From Terebella lapidaria (lineage: Eukaryota; Annelida; Polychaeta; Terebellida; Terebellidae), in contig OX424562.1 in assembly GCA_949152475.1 (NCBI GenBank), positions 20,088,209 to 20,152,208 on the forward strand: DNA of 64,000 nt, read 5' to 3'. Position 1 is the stretch's first letter. Every line of letters starts with the position of its first letter. Shown here in pieces: positions 48,830 through 61,815 of the stretch. The translations under genes and the position numbers were made by a program. A model generated the notes under the pieces. That model was not told the origin of the DNA. It saw nothing but the letters and a program-made list of their open reading frames with translations, and made no database searches.

Positions 48830-50880
48830 ATAATATTATATTTATTCAGGTACGTACATGTAATTTAAGCATTCTGTATATTGGAGCCCCGTCTCTCTCA
48901 ACACTGATCAAGTATCTATGAGTACCTATTCCAAAAGTTCGTGGTTAAATACATTTCGATAACAAAATGAAACTGTATGTAGATGTATATCTATATGTAT
49001 GTCAAGAAATTTAAATCAGGTGCCCTGATTGGCACAAGTATATAAGGTTATTATCAATAAGCAGCTATATGAGTTATTCAAATCACCAACATATATATAT
49101 ATATATTTCTCTAAATCAACAAGTTTACTTGATTGTAATATTCCAATGATCAATTCAAGGCAATGTGATTGGTATCAGCAACAGAATAGAGTGCCATGTG
49201 ACAAATCCATCATCTCATATTTTTCTGACTCCAGATGACTCCAGATGTTGCTGACAACTCCACACCACTTTCCTGACAGCTCAACCAGAATACAACACAA
49301 CCAGAAGCTTCATAAATCCTGGTTCAAGTCTCAATCAGAAGACAGGCAATAGAATCTCCACACCACTTGACTGATCCCCCAATGACAGGCACCCAGGAGC
49401 AATCATTCAGTTGGCCAACAATATGGATGTCAAAGCATAACAACAACTTGTGTTTTGAAGTTTGCACCAATACATACATGTATATTAAACAATATATATA
49501 TAAATTCAAATTAAGTGCATGTTGGATCTGTAATTCTGAAACACCTGTAGAGAATTGCACACCACCATTTTGGGTATTGTAATGTCACTATAAGGCAATT
49601 GGATATCTTATACAACAGCAATTTGGGGATTCAATGGCCAAATAATAATATTTTCATATTTTATATTTTAATGGATAAAGTGGCCAACATATTGTATGTA
49701 TCAAAAATTTGTTATTGATACACATGTGTAGGTCAGAAATACATTATGAAGATTTGAATGGCAATGTATCAAGTGGCCATGTGCAATATTGTTTGCCAAT
49801 TATGATTAATTCATCTTTTTGATTGGTATTATATTTGATTTATTTTGTTCTTGTTTACCTTCCATGTACAAACTTTGTAAGATAAACATATGGATAAGGA
49901 GTATACTACCAAATACACTATTTATTCGTGACATTTCTTGTCTGGTATGTTTGATATCATACCTGTGAGCCATGTATGTCAAAAGATGAATTGTACTAAT
50001 AAAATGCTACCACTGTGTGAATTTCACATCAATTATGTTGACACAACCCATGTGCAATAATGATACTTTAATGTCACATGTAATCATGATGACAATGAAT
50101 CAAAAGCCTGGTGATATCTACATTTACATGTTATTGGGATCAGGATGTATCCTGTATCTTGCTTGGGGTTTCTGTTCTTTGTATGCATAGACCGAGCATG
50201 ATGCACAATAGGGTCAGTAAAGACATACATGTACTGTTAGTTATTCGATGAACACAGAGCGTTATGAATTATGCCGAATGCAAGAAGATGTTACTTCCCC
50301 AGAAGTTTTAAACTTATAACTGTCACTTTGTAAATACGGGTTATTATTTGCATTGATCAGGTGAATAGAGTAGTGCCATGGCCCAGTGCACACAGAAGCC
50401 CTAGCATGTAGCAGTCTACATGTAAAGGCCAGTGTGAATTGTGCACAGTGGAGCATATGATATTGAAGTCTCCCTCTCACTGTGGCAGTGTCTTGAAGGG
50501 TTAAAAAATAGTGCCTGTGCTGGCCACTTGGGAAAATTTTTTAGTTGTCCATAAATGTCTGAACTTCAAAAATCATTCGTGATGCAATGGATTTGAATTT
50601 CAAAAAATATTTCTCGGCTCATAAACTAGCATATGTAGTAATGCTCAGAAAAATACTAGGAACATTCGTAATCGACTTTTTCCACAAGAACGGAGTCCCG
50701 AAATTTTGGTGGTCAATTTCACCAATTTTAACATAAGATGCATAATAACTGCGCGTAAAAGCTTTAAATTAGTTGTTAACATGATAATATAACATTTATG
50801 TGAAATATGTGTTCATTTCTTCAAGAAAAACCATTTTCAAAAATATTCAGTGCGCATCACTGACTAAAATATGGCGAGGG
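48830..50880. other. Unassigned AT-rich stretch
   Basis: No array module, coding domain or clear repeat structure is recognised here. A short TA microsatellite lies near 49090-49108 and a small direct duplication (GACTCCAGAT) near 49227-49246. The array resumes with module b near 50890. Confidence 0.4.
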
Positions 50881-51136
50881 TAACAACCCCTTAACAATAT
50901 CCATACCTATCTGAGTATTGCTAGTTTCAAATGCTGACTGCTTCCCAGCGCGATTGCGATTGTTAAAAGACATTTGTGGCTTCTTGGAAGAAATATGATA
51001 CGAGCTCATTCAGTTTCCCATCAATCATTGCACAGACAACCAGATGTTGATTCGGTCCCAGCTAGTCATACTCCTTTTCGCTGCTAAGAGTTCAACAAAT
51101 CACTATTATTTTGCCACAAAATGATAATATAATTGA

Positions 51137-51400
51137 TTTTTTTCCTTAAGTACAAAGTCTCCCATAAATTACTGCTGTGATATCGCTGGTTATGGAATAG
51201 TAGCGACCGCATCTGCAACAACTCTCGCTGCTGGATTATTGATTCTTCGTAATGCAAGGTGCGTCTTTCTCAACATGTGTGGCAGAAAACCTCTTACTTC
51301 AGCAGCTTGGATTCAGTGCCCATCGAATCGTCGTATCTTAAACTTTACTCAAAACTACAATCGATATACCGTATTCGTTTCTACGGCTATTATGGAATGA
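51137..51400 (+). pseudogene. Module c coding-like segment (U9 copy)
   Basis: An open stretch of about 87 codons reads STKSPINYCCDIAGYGIVAT, then ASATTLAAGLLILRNARCVF, then LNMCGRKPLTS. It ends at a TGA shared with the U6 copy. A pyrimidine-rich TTTTTTTCCTTAAG precedes it and could be a decayed 3' splice site. No known domain; the middle is moderately hydrophobic. It is the longest of the module-c frames. Confidence 0.4.
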
Positions 51401-52568
51401 ATTAATTGATTTGATCCTCTTACTCTTATCTTATCCTCATTTTTTATGGATGGCAAAGAAGCAGAAAACAAATTATGCAATAATTAATGTGGTATCGGAT
51501 CAGAGGGGGACACTGGTTTCACTAGGACACCTCCTCCAGTTTCTGCCCAAAAATACATGTACCTCAGGCCTTCTGGGGCCCTGGCGTAAAAAGAATCCTT
51601 GCATCAGACCCTGCAATGGAGTGTAGCTGGGGGAAAAAAATAAAATAAGTCACAATGAAATTTGTATCCAAGCTGTTATCATGTCGATGTCCCGTTGGTA
51701 GGTACTCAAGAAATTCCATTTAATTTAACTCGAGAGTAATAGTTTGGGGTGTTATTGCAATTCGAAACATTAGTATCCAAGCCCTGTAGAATGTTTATCA
51801 TCACGGTACTTCATTCACCTAGAGGAACTTTCGTGACGAGTTACCCAACAAATTGTCTAATGAAAGTCTCAATTGTGCGTCTCACACGACACGAATTGCT
51901 TTCCCTGAGAACCTTCAGGAGGAAAGCCTACGTGGATCTGCTCTGATAACGGTGTCGCACTGATGTGGAAGGAATGGTACTCCAAATAGCCACTTCTTCG
52001 GAGGTACTTTTATCTTACTTACCACTGCCACATTTCCCCGTAATGCCAGCGTGGGAGTTGTTGCCATGACCACAGCTCTGTCAACCAGGTAATAATCATG
52101 ATCATGACCCTTGAAGAGGCCAAAGCATGGGCATATCAATATAGATGACAGTGTGATAATATAACATTGTATGTGAGTATATCCTCCATAGTTATTCATC
52201 CTAAATAATTTTTGCAAACCCCAGCAATGAGAACAAGTAATAGATATGGTGACACATTTGTCAAGGTGACACCACAAGTGCAATGTTTGTGCCATGGAGA
52301 GAATAGGTCAGTCGCAGAGAATTTATCTGGCAATGCATACGTTTTACATTAAAAAAAATATTATATAAATATGTAAAATAGTTATTAAATGTTGCCGATC
52401 ATTTTACTGGCTAAACATAACTTCTATAGCGTTGAATAAATTTAGAAGAAAATTACTATGCTGCTAGCGATAACAAATTAGGATAAGTACATTTTGATAA
52501 TTATCCCCTCAGTGACATGAGAGCATCAGGACATAATCCTGAAACAAATACTAGTCCACATACTCCCG

Positions 52569-52767
52569 TGATGTATTGGCCAGTGTTAATGGACTCCGCA
52601 CTGAAGAATGTTCTAATTATGGTTTGTACTATCAGGGGGTAGTGACCAATAAGACATTGTACGTGTACCACAAGAGGCTAAAGAGCAGCACAACAACAGG
52701 ACTAAACGTTACAAGATGCAATTTGAAAAGAACTTATCTTTGCATTAACACAAAAACACTTGCTTGA
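52569..52767 (+). pseudogene. Module e/f coding-like segment (U9 copy)
   Basis: The frame reads ASVNGLRTEECSNYGLYYQG, then VVTNKTLYVYHKRLKSSTTT, then GLNVTRCNLKRT. The same peptide is recognisable, with stops, at 28.94 and 32.57 kb, and open with changes at 20.03 and 36.49 kb. NKT and NVT are potential N-glycosylation sites and there are two cysteines, so a secreted or membrane protein is possible. The family is unknown. Confidence 0.4.
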
Positions 52768-53969
52768 CTGGAAAAAATAATACATTCATCGATATTGATG
52801 CCAAATGAAATTCAAGTCTCATGTGTGCAAGACAAGGGAGGAAAATAAGAAAATGTATATTTATACACATTTTGGAAATGAACATGCGAACAAATTTTGG
52901 CAAATTGTGTCTTCACATGCGTTTTATACAATGGGCAATGGAAAGTGTTCATTCTTGTTCAATTATTGTACATGTATTGTGACATACGTATGAGCAGGCG
53001 TGGGAAAGTTTTTACCCAGTGAACATGTGTGGGGCATATACTGACGATTTGAAACGTCTGAGAGATTTGATAAGACAGATACATGGTGCAGACTCTTAAA
53101 TCTTAAATATGTGCTGTGCAGTATCACAGCAAAAATGAACAGTTTGTCTTATTTTGCTAGAGATTTAAATTTAATCCGTTTTTTTTTAAAATTGCATAAC
53201 TATAAGCATATTTTTTTTAATACTTTGGTAGCAACATTCCGATAATAGCTATAAAAGGTATGACCCATTGGCTTTTCAACCAGACGATGCTTTGGTGTCG
53301 CCAATGACAATGTCATGATACATAACAAGTATGATGTGACGTTATTAGTGTTACCTCACCACAACTGTTCACCTGTGTCAAATTCATATTCATCTAGAAA
53401 TATATCTGCTCATTATATATAATCATTATATATAATATTCGTTGCTTTTTGCGATTTTATCAAATGCGAAGCGTTTGGCAACTGTTGAGTCTTCAGTTTA
53501 TCTTTTTCAATTCATTCAGTGATTATTCAAGTAAAAAATGAAAAAAAATTATATATTTGTGGCTCACGATTCCTCCACTCAATTGAAAACAATGGAAACA
53601 TACCCAAATGGTTTCCTCTTACATTTCTGCAATAAGCAAGAGTATCATATTTATACTTTGAAGGGTAAATCAAATTGACAAATTGATAGTTTTTTTGAAA
53701 TTGGAATCAATTCCAAATTTAGCATAAATCTCGAGATAGTCGGGAATATATAGGAAATATGCACAGTTCGAAAACAGATACTCAGAAATTGTCATTAATC
53801 GTGCGTGAAAACACAGGATAGATAATGATGGGCCTGTCTACATTGCAGGTTGCCACAATATCCAAACAAATGCCAATGACGTCATGGACTGCGTGTAAAA
53901 CTCGCCCACAAGGCGGGCCGCTTTGAGGGGAAAATCGATGCGAGATTGACTGGCCCGAGTTTGAATCTT

Positions 53970-54725
53970 GATTTGGTAACTTCAGTTCTCGCAACATTGA
54001 CCTTAGACGCCATTCATAAAAGACATCAATCATCACCTGTGAACTACATTCTGTATCCGCAATTAGACCCATATTATATGCATACATCAAAATACTAATC
54101 ATGTCATTGTCAATACGTACCCCTTAACCAGTTTCCTTTATAACATTCGCAAGAAGCATTCACAAATAAAGCAAACAACAGAGGTGACAGGTTATCCCCT
54201 TGTCTCACACCACTAGATATATCAAACCAACTGGTTAGCATACCATTCAATTTAGGCAAGCCCTAATGTCTAAGTACAATTGTTTTGTAGTGTTAAACTC
54301 TTTACCATCAATATTATAACCAAGGAGTGTATAAAATAACACATCTCTATCTACACAATACACAAAAGCAAAATAAGTTGACAAATTGTTTGTCATACGA
54401 TAGCGTATAACACTTGTTAATGTAAAAATATGTTCTTGGCAAGATCGATGTCTTCTGAACCCATTCTGTTCATCCACAATCAAGTCAAGTTCTTCACAAA
54501 ACATACATATTCTATTTCGGAATACCCCCAATAACAATTCACTAGTTAACGCAAGAGAGCAGACTGATGCCCCTATAGTTCAAGGGTACATAGGGGTTAC
54601 TCGAACTAGATTTAGGTATTGGCTTAATTACTGCATCTTACCATATGCTAGGAATACAAGAATGCTTATAACAGATGTTAAGAAATTCGGCTATTAATGG
54701 GACAACCATGTCAGGTTTTAAGGTT
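53970..54725 (-). mobile_element. LINE fragment: reverse transcriptase domain (CR1/jockey-like)
   Basis: Minus-strand peptides in the usual RT order are VPLIAEFLNICYKHSCIPSI, PLNYRGISLLS, IVDEQNGFRRHRSCQEHIFT, SSGVRQGDNLSPLLFALFVN and ISILMYAYNMGLIADTE. The last corresponds to the catalytic YADD box, here YAYN, so the enzyme would be dead. The pieces sit in more than one frame with stops between them, and both the 5' part and the 3' end are missing. An old truncated insertion. Confidence 0.85.
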
Positions 54726-54729
54726 GTTT

Positions 54730-55780
54730 GAAACACCCGGGAAGGTGTTTTTATTGAGTAAATAATTATATTGCTTGATAGCTAGATATGTGTTGGTTAC
54801 AAAAAGCAGAAAAAATTAGTAGGTCACAGTATGATATTTTGCTATGATGCATTTTGTTGACCTCCTATCAGTCTTAGAAGTACCTCAGCAATAGCCACAA
54901 TCCATTACATCCTGACATGCTAGCCAACTGCATATTTTTGCCTAAAACTCTATATTTATAGGATTTTTTGATACATAATTGTTGTATATGCAACGGTTCA
55001 TTAAACTGATGAAACAAAATTCGCTAGCACTGAGTTTGATTTGTTTCGTGGCAAGAGTAAGAACATGTGTATATATTTCAGCACTGAAATTTTGCACAAA
55101 AAGAGCAACTTCCGATAATCAATAAAATGTTGAGCATCACTGCTCGGTCAATAATACAGTATTTTTTTCTATTTTTTTACACATATTTCTTCAATGATAT
55201 TTTGGCTTTGTAAAAATAATGTAAAAAATATACCTATCCAGGTTACTTTTCACGATATAAGCGTTAAAACATAAAACTTGTCATTTTATGGAAACAAAAA
55301 ATCAATAATTTCACGAATTTGGAGTGCATACTATGTCAAATTATTCAAGTTTTTGTGAGTATGAATTGAAAATAATCATATATTTCATATATTGTATGTT
55401 CTGACTTGACTCAGAAATGTATAAAAGGCTGACATGGTAGATGTGATCATTAGCATGAACTGTATGGCCACTACAATGAAATACTAGATGTTGACTGGTC
55501 AATTGGCTCAGATGAGATTCTTTCCGGTCGCCAACTCAGTAGGCCTAATAGTTGAAATATCCCCACCAAATTTGACAAGTCAGTAGAACTTTAGGAATAA
55601 TTTCACCCAATTGGCTTGACCAAGATGACCGACACATTTGGCACAGGGTTTTGCGATAACTTTACATAGGCTCCTATACGGAAAACGTGAGGATATAGGC
55701 CTAATGGCTGATAACGGATTTGACTGCGAGGGCAGCGCTGATCTATGCGCGGTGATTTTGAGATATTATTTCTTCTATAG
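54730..55780. other. Unassigned AT-rich stretch
   Basis: It lies between the LINE fragment and fold-back element FB3. No array module, coding domain or inverted repeat is recognised. A 72-codon frame at 55638-55856 runs into FB3 and is not supported. Confidence 0.4.
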
Positions 55781-55789
55781 GTATATTTC

Positions 55790-57187
55790 TACGGGAGCGT
55801 ATAAGGGCCACATGAGTTTTTTCAAAACTCAATTTGTCGACTTATTATCTCGATAAATCGAGTTAGTTATCTCGATAAATCGACCTAGATATTATCACGA
55901 TAAATCTAGTTAATTAACTCGATAAATCGATTTAATTATCTCGATAAATCTAGATAGTGTCTCGATGAATCGACTTATAAGACATTTAAAGTACAAGTAA
56001 AAAGAATATGCATCGACCATAAGATAGGCGAGCCATACCATTTCATTAGTTACCTTGGCAACAATAGGACAAAGCAAATATACTGATCACTCATATTGAA
56101 AACTATATGGAGTATATATATGATTAACAGTCATTACATTAATCTCTGAAATAATACCAAACTATCCAATTGAAGAAGCCGTACAGATTCATATCTTTAC
56201 GAATATACCTCATTCCATGTTTAATAGCTAAATAATTTTTAAAAAACAAAACAATTATACCATTTTCACTCATGAACATGTTGCATCTTTCTAAAACATA
56301 GTTATATATTATCTTCATTATAGTTTTTAATTCGGTAGTTTGGTCTGCATTATTCAATATTTAACGTTATAATGGTCCATCATATAAGCCTATTCAACAT
56401 AGTGTTTAATATGTATAATGTGACTCGAAACATATTTCCATTTTACTTGAACTTTAAATGCCCAAGACATAAGTCGAGTTATCGAGATAATTAACTCGAT
56501 TTATCGAGATAACTAACTCGATTTATCGAGATAATATCTCGATTTATCGAGATAATAAGTCGATTCATCGAGATAATAATATTGATGAATCGAGATAATT
56601 AAGTCAATTCATCGAGATAACTAACTTGATTTATCGAGATAATAAGTCGATTTATCGAGATAATTAACTCGATTTATCGGGATAACTATCTCGATTTATC
56701 GAGATAATATCTCGATTTATCGAGATAATAAGTCGATTCATCTGGATAATATCTCGATTTATCGAGATAGTATCTCAAATGAATGAGATAATAAGTCGAT
56801 TTATCGAGATAATTAACTCGATTTATCGAGATAATAAGTCGATTTATTGAAATAATAAGTCGATTTATCAAGATAATATCTCGATAAATCGAGATAATTA
56901 AGTCAATTTATCGAGATAACTAACTCGATTTATCGAGATAATATTTCGATTTATTGACATAATAAGTCGATATATTGAGATAATATCTCGATTTATCGAG
57001 ATAGTATCTCGATTTATCGAGATAATAAGTCGATTTATCAAGATAATTACCTCGATTTATCGAGATAATAAGTCGATATATCGAGATAATATCTCGATTT
57101 ATCGAGATAATATCTCGATTTATCGAGATAATAAGTCGACAAATTGAATTGAAAAAAAAACTCATGTGGCCCTAATACGCTTCCGTA
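55790..57187. mobile_element. Fold-back element FB3 with TCGATTTATCGA minisatellite
   Basis: Inverted ends read TACGGGAGCGTATAAGGGCC and TACGGAAGCGTATTAGGGCC (inward), followed by ACATGAG, a T run and CAATTTGTCGACTTATTATC. A short array (about 55837-55978) and a long one (about 56466-57137) of TCGATTTATCGAGATAA-type units face each other around a ~480-bp unique centre. The inverted similarity continues past the arrays (CATTTAAAGTACAAGTAAAA). TATTTC flanks the element at 55784-55789 and 57189-57194. The end sequence resembles FB1 (TACGGA ... GG..ACATG). No transposase; the tyrosine/lysine-rich open frames here come from the repeats. Confidence 0.88.
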
Positions 57188-57194
57188 CTATTTC

Positions 57195-57837
57195 ATGTAT
57201 CTCGATGAATTTTGGCAAAAACTATCCTAACATAGTGTAAATTTCTGCTGCGGAAACAAAAAAAGTTAGCCCCATTCAGCTAAGATAACGGAACAGGTGT
57301 GGTAGACGAAACGTGTCAAAATTGACGAATGTAACGAAAATTGGGCCCTGCTAAATCGAGCCTGGTGCCCTGTAAATGTTGCGGCCCGATGAAAGTGAGC
57401 TCTTCTTATGATATATTCCTTGAAGTGTACATATCTGGTATATTTAGGCCTATATCATGGCCAGTCTATAGAGGAATCGATATATGTCAATGGAATGTTG
57501 CTTAACGGAGCTGGAAATGCATATGGGTGTTGAGAAAAATTTGGGGGCGCATGATGCAAATTATTATAAAAGAGTGCATAACGACCTCTGGATATTTTGT
57601 GGTGAACTTTGAAGTTCCAAGAGGTTGAAAATGTGAAGAAAACACTCCACAGGGGCACACAATGCAGGATTCGGCGGATGTGAGCATGTGGAAAAAAACG
57701 GGAGAAAAGCTCACACTTTTTATATTGGTATTACACAGATATCACATGGAAAGTTATGAGCGCCACTTGCGCCAGCAACTCCCCCCCCCCCCCCCCAGCA
57801 ACGAGATATGCAATACCATGAATAGTCTTTCAAAATA
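57195..57837. other. Unassigned stretch upstream of the LINE 3' end
   Basis: No coding domain recognised. A poly-C run lies near 57780-57796. Small overlapping frames on both strands have no support. Confidence 0.35.
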
Positions 57838-58419
57838 TTATGATAGCTAAGAACTTTGCGGCCAGATTGCTGACCCGTACCAGGCGATATGACCATATTA
57901 CTCCAGTCTTGAGAAGGCTTCATTGGCTACCGATCCATGCGAGAATCCACTATAAAGTCCTTTTAATGGTTTACGAAACTCTTATCGGTCTCGCACCAGA
58001 TTATCTACGGGACATCCTCCACGTCAAGAACCCCGCCCGAGAGTCACGGTCATCCGCATCAACTCAACTATCCATTCCTCGTGTCAGAACTGGATACTAC
58101 GGTGATCGTGCTTTTTTGGATACTACTGTGATCGTGCTATGGAACTCTTTCCCCACACAGCTTCGAAACACAAACTCTGTTGCAACGTTCAAAAAAGATT
58201 TAAAAACCCACCTGTTTTGTCTAGTCTATCCATAATAATAAATGTATCTAGTCATATCACTCATTCTTTTTAAACTTTATAAGTGTGTACATTGTAATTT
58301 TTATGTCTTAGTTACCCTTTTACTGTTAATATGTGTTCAGCTTACTGTGTTCAGCGCATCGAGAATGATTTTATTGTTTTATGCGCTATATAAAAATAAA
58401 CTATTATTATTTATTATTA
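57838..58419 (+). mobile_element. LINE 3' end (CR1/L2-like), 5'-truncated
   Basis: A frame of about 130 codons reads NFAARLLTRTRRYDHITPVL, then RRLHWLPIHARIHYKVLLMV, ESRSSASTQLSIP, GDRAFLDTTVIVLWNSFPTQ and FKKDLKTHLF. This is the familiar C-terminal region after the RT domain in CR1/L2-type LINEs. The 3' UTR follows, with a small hairpin (AGCGCAT ... ATGCGCT) and an AATAAACTATTATTATTTATT tail. It is cut at the 5' side as usual for these elements. Module d begins immediately after the tail. Confidence 0.9.
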
Positions 58420-60524
58420 ACTCGAGAATGAGTGGATCGGGATGTTATTAGAACTCGAGGCATTAGTATCCAATCTCTTCAAGAAATTATCAGCACTGTA
58501 TCTCATTTAGCGTGAAGAAAATTCAGGACGAGTTACCCAACGAATAGTCTAAATCGAATTTTGAATTTCTCGTCTCCTCAAGTGGTTTTCCACACGAATT
58601 GGATGACCTGATAACCACCAGGAGGAGTGTTCACGTGGATACGCTCTGATAACGGTGTCACACTGATGCAGAAGGAATGGTACCTCAACATGCATTCTGC
58701 GGAGGTACCTGTATCTTATTTACCACTGCCTCATTGCCCCGTAATGCGGCCAATGGGGGAATGGTTGCCATGACAACATCTCCATCACATAGCCGAGGAG
58801 TGTAGTGCAGGTTCTTAGCTCATAATTTTGGACGAATTGTTCACATTGTGATAAAAGCATGAAACTTTGGAGAGGGGTAGAGTATCACTCACTGATCAAT
58901 ATAAGCTAGGGAGCCATTCTCAATATGGCCTGTGGCGGATATTGCAGCCATTTTTCTTTTTGCAGTAAATCGACCTAAAACGGCCTGTTTGAGAATTTGG
59001 TTATTTCTACCTGTGCATGTCAAATATTATCCAATATCAACAAAATTGGTATCAAACTGACCGGAATAACAAGACCAACCCACTTATAACAGAAAAAGAT
59101 AATTATATCGAACATTCTACAGCTACATGTCAAAAAACAGGTTTTTTTGCTTGAATTTCGACAAGTTATCTATGGATCTCGTGGTCGGACATGTACAATA
59201 GGTGTGCCTGCACCCCCTCACGGCATGATCATCTGAAATAAATTTCTTTAGTTAGATTTCATCGTATTATTGATTATTAGGGAGATTCCAGAGACCCACC
59301 ACTGGCGAAAATGGTTGTTTTGGGCCATTTTCAAAATGGCCACCATCGAAAATGCCGAAATCATGTTTTTGGGCCATAACTCGGCTTCTATTGCAGGTAG
59401 AGACATGGTTTTGGTGTCTAAACCCATGTTTTTGATACTGAAAAATCCAATTCTGTCATTGCTGAGTATCTGTGTCTGTTGGTTGCTTCAGAATGATATG
59501 TGTAGAAACCCTGAGAGGGGACCAGATTGATAGTGAAAGCAGTTCCATTCCCACATAACAAGCTCAGAAGATAAGAATCAATTTACAGAAATAGTGCCAA
59601 GGTGAATTCTTTTGAATTCCTGGACACATGATTTGATGATGAGTGCGCCGCTCGCTTGTAGTCATTGAAACAGGGTGCAGTTTTCAGTCATTTGACCTTG
59701 TAAGAAAGTGCAAAATGCACATGAACCAGTATTTGGGGTCTGCAGAAGCCATCTTTATTAGTTGTGCATGTAATGCAACACCTTTTCACTTCACGGAAAA
59801 CAGGGGAAATCCAAGATGGCTACCAAAGCCAACATATAATTTTTGAATATAAGCAAGGTCTCTGCATAAGAATTATCAGTATTGGAACTGAACAATCCAA
59901 TAATAGACTACTACAATTTCCTTTCCCTGTAATCTCCCTTCTATTGCATTGTAATCATGGCACAATAAAATGCCAGTAAAGTTCCCTATCATTCTTTGAT
60001 CGTTTTATCAGCTGTCATGAACATGGGAAGGGTCCCTGCCTCAACACCCACCAATTTTGTGCTGCATGGCAAATGAAGCATGGTCATTGTTGAAAAGCGT
60101 TTCTGTTGACACAGTAGCATAATCGTGCTGATGTGTTTAATACAATAAACATGACTACCCCTTATGTATGTCAGAGAAATATGTGTAATATTTTGTGCAG
60201 CACGGTATGACAGTGAACTGAAAACAATGCAGTAGCTCCCGACAAGTTATATGCCAATCCTACCTTGACCTCTAGTATCAAGAACGATTACACAGCTAAT
60301 AAGCAATGGCATATACTATTCATTCCAACTTGGATCTTCTGAATTCGCAAGGTGAACTATATTTTGTGCAGTGGCATTTGACACAAAGGTCTGTTTCAGT
60401 CCATCTATGGTCTGTGGTGTTTTGAACAGCCCCTACTGGTTAATGGGCTCTAGTTCGTGTCCTTAATTGGAAGTCTTCTGATATGTTGTTCTAGCACATC
60501 ACTTGTTTCAGGAATTCATTACAT

Positions 60525-60650
60525 ATGACTGATCTTGTGAAAGAGAAGCTTCATCCCGACAAGGGCAACGTTGATGTCATCAGTGATAAATTCATGATCC
60601 TATTTCATGCATTCACTGGATCTGGCAGCGCGTCCTCCTTCATATGTTAA
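60525..60650 (+). pseudogene. Short coding-like stretch at the centre of the palindrome
   Basis: A 41-codon frame reads MTDLVKEKLHPDKGNVDVIS, then DKFMILFHAFTGSGSASSF. The last part recalls the FHALTGCDTTS-type motif that I associate with uncharacterised, often transposon-linked proteins of marine invertebrates. The match is short and from memory, so this is a lead only. Confidence 0.25.
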
Positions 60651-61815
60651 TATCATCTGAGCTGAGACGATGCAATTGGTCTGTGATAATACAATTGGTC
60701 TATGGGCTGTCCTTCATTGAATCTATTTATTTATGATATCAACATTTATTTATGATATGGACCTCATAACCTCGTAAGCACAGGGACTAGAGCCTATTAA
60801 CCACTAGGGGTTGTTCAAAACCCTTTAGGGCATGGATGGAATGAGAAAGACGGCAAGGAATTTCCCATGTTAACCACAATATCTTGTGTCAGGGATGTCT
60901 TTGTTCTTGATGTCAAATGTCATCGCACAACCCTTGTCAATTTTGCGAATGCAAAAAGGTCTAACTTGAAATGTATACATGTAAATGCCATTCCAAATTT
61001 GCCGTGTAATCATTCTTGAGAATATAGGTCAAACCTATCATTGGCATAGAACATTTATCTTGAGCTACTGCATTGTTTTCAGGTAACTGTCATATTGTTC
61101 TGGACAAACAAATCACATGTCATTACTGTATCATACATACGGAGCAACTCCTGTGTCAACCGGAAACTATTCAACAATGAACATGCTCCATCTGTCACGC
61201 GGAACAAAACTGATGCATGGTTGTTGAGGCAGAGATATTTCCCATGTTAATGGCAGCTGATAAGATCAACAAACAAGTGGTAGAAGTGACCTTAAATGGC
61301 ATTCTATGGTGCCTTGATTCCAATGCAGTAGAAGGGAAATTACAGGACCCGTACTGGTCTATTATTGGATTGTTTAGTTTTATCATTTTTGGTAATTAGC
61401 TGTTGGCCGTGAGGGCCATCTTGGATTTGATTTCTATGAAGTAAGAAGTGTTGCATTCCATGCACAACTGATAATGATGGCCTCTGCAGACCCTAAATAC
61501 TAGTTCATTTGTATTTTCACCATCTTACTAGGTACATTAAATGCCAGGAAACGCAATATTTTCCAGAGACCACAAACGAGCATCGCATTCATCATCGAGT
61601 CATGTATCCAGGAGTTCAAAGAAGAAGAAATAAAGCACTTTGGGCTCAAGAAGGCCATTTCAATGCCAAACAAGGATATAAAAGTAGTATCAAGAATGAT
61701 AAAACCGCAAATTCTACAATTAAAAATTGGTAGTGAACAGTAAAAGCTTACAAGATCAGTGGTGAAGAATTGATGACTAGATCTAGACTCAAAGGCGTTG
61801 ACTGGAATTGTATGA

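Larger units (their letters stand above)
50890..53700 (+). repeat. Array unit U9 (modules b-c-d-e-f-i-g)
   Basis: Module b is near 50905, c near 51080-51470, the GC-rich spacer block near 51530-51630, d near 51720-52300, e near 52569, f near 52790, i near 52985-53170 and g near 53275-53520. This is a fairly complete copy without large insertions. It keeps open frames in both module c and module e. Confidence 0.7.

Noticed and set aside
55837-57137. Regular short repeats resembling a CRISPR array
   Set aside because: The repeats are contiguous, palindromic and degenerate, without unique spacers of constant length. The setting is eukaryotic and they sit inside a fold-back element.
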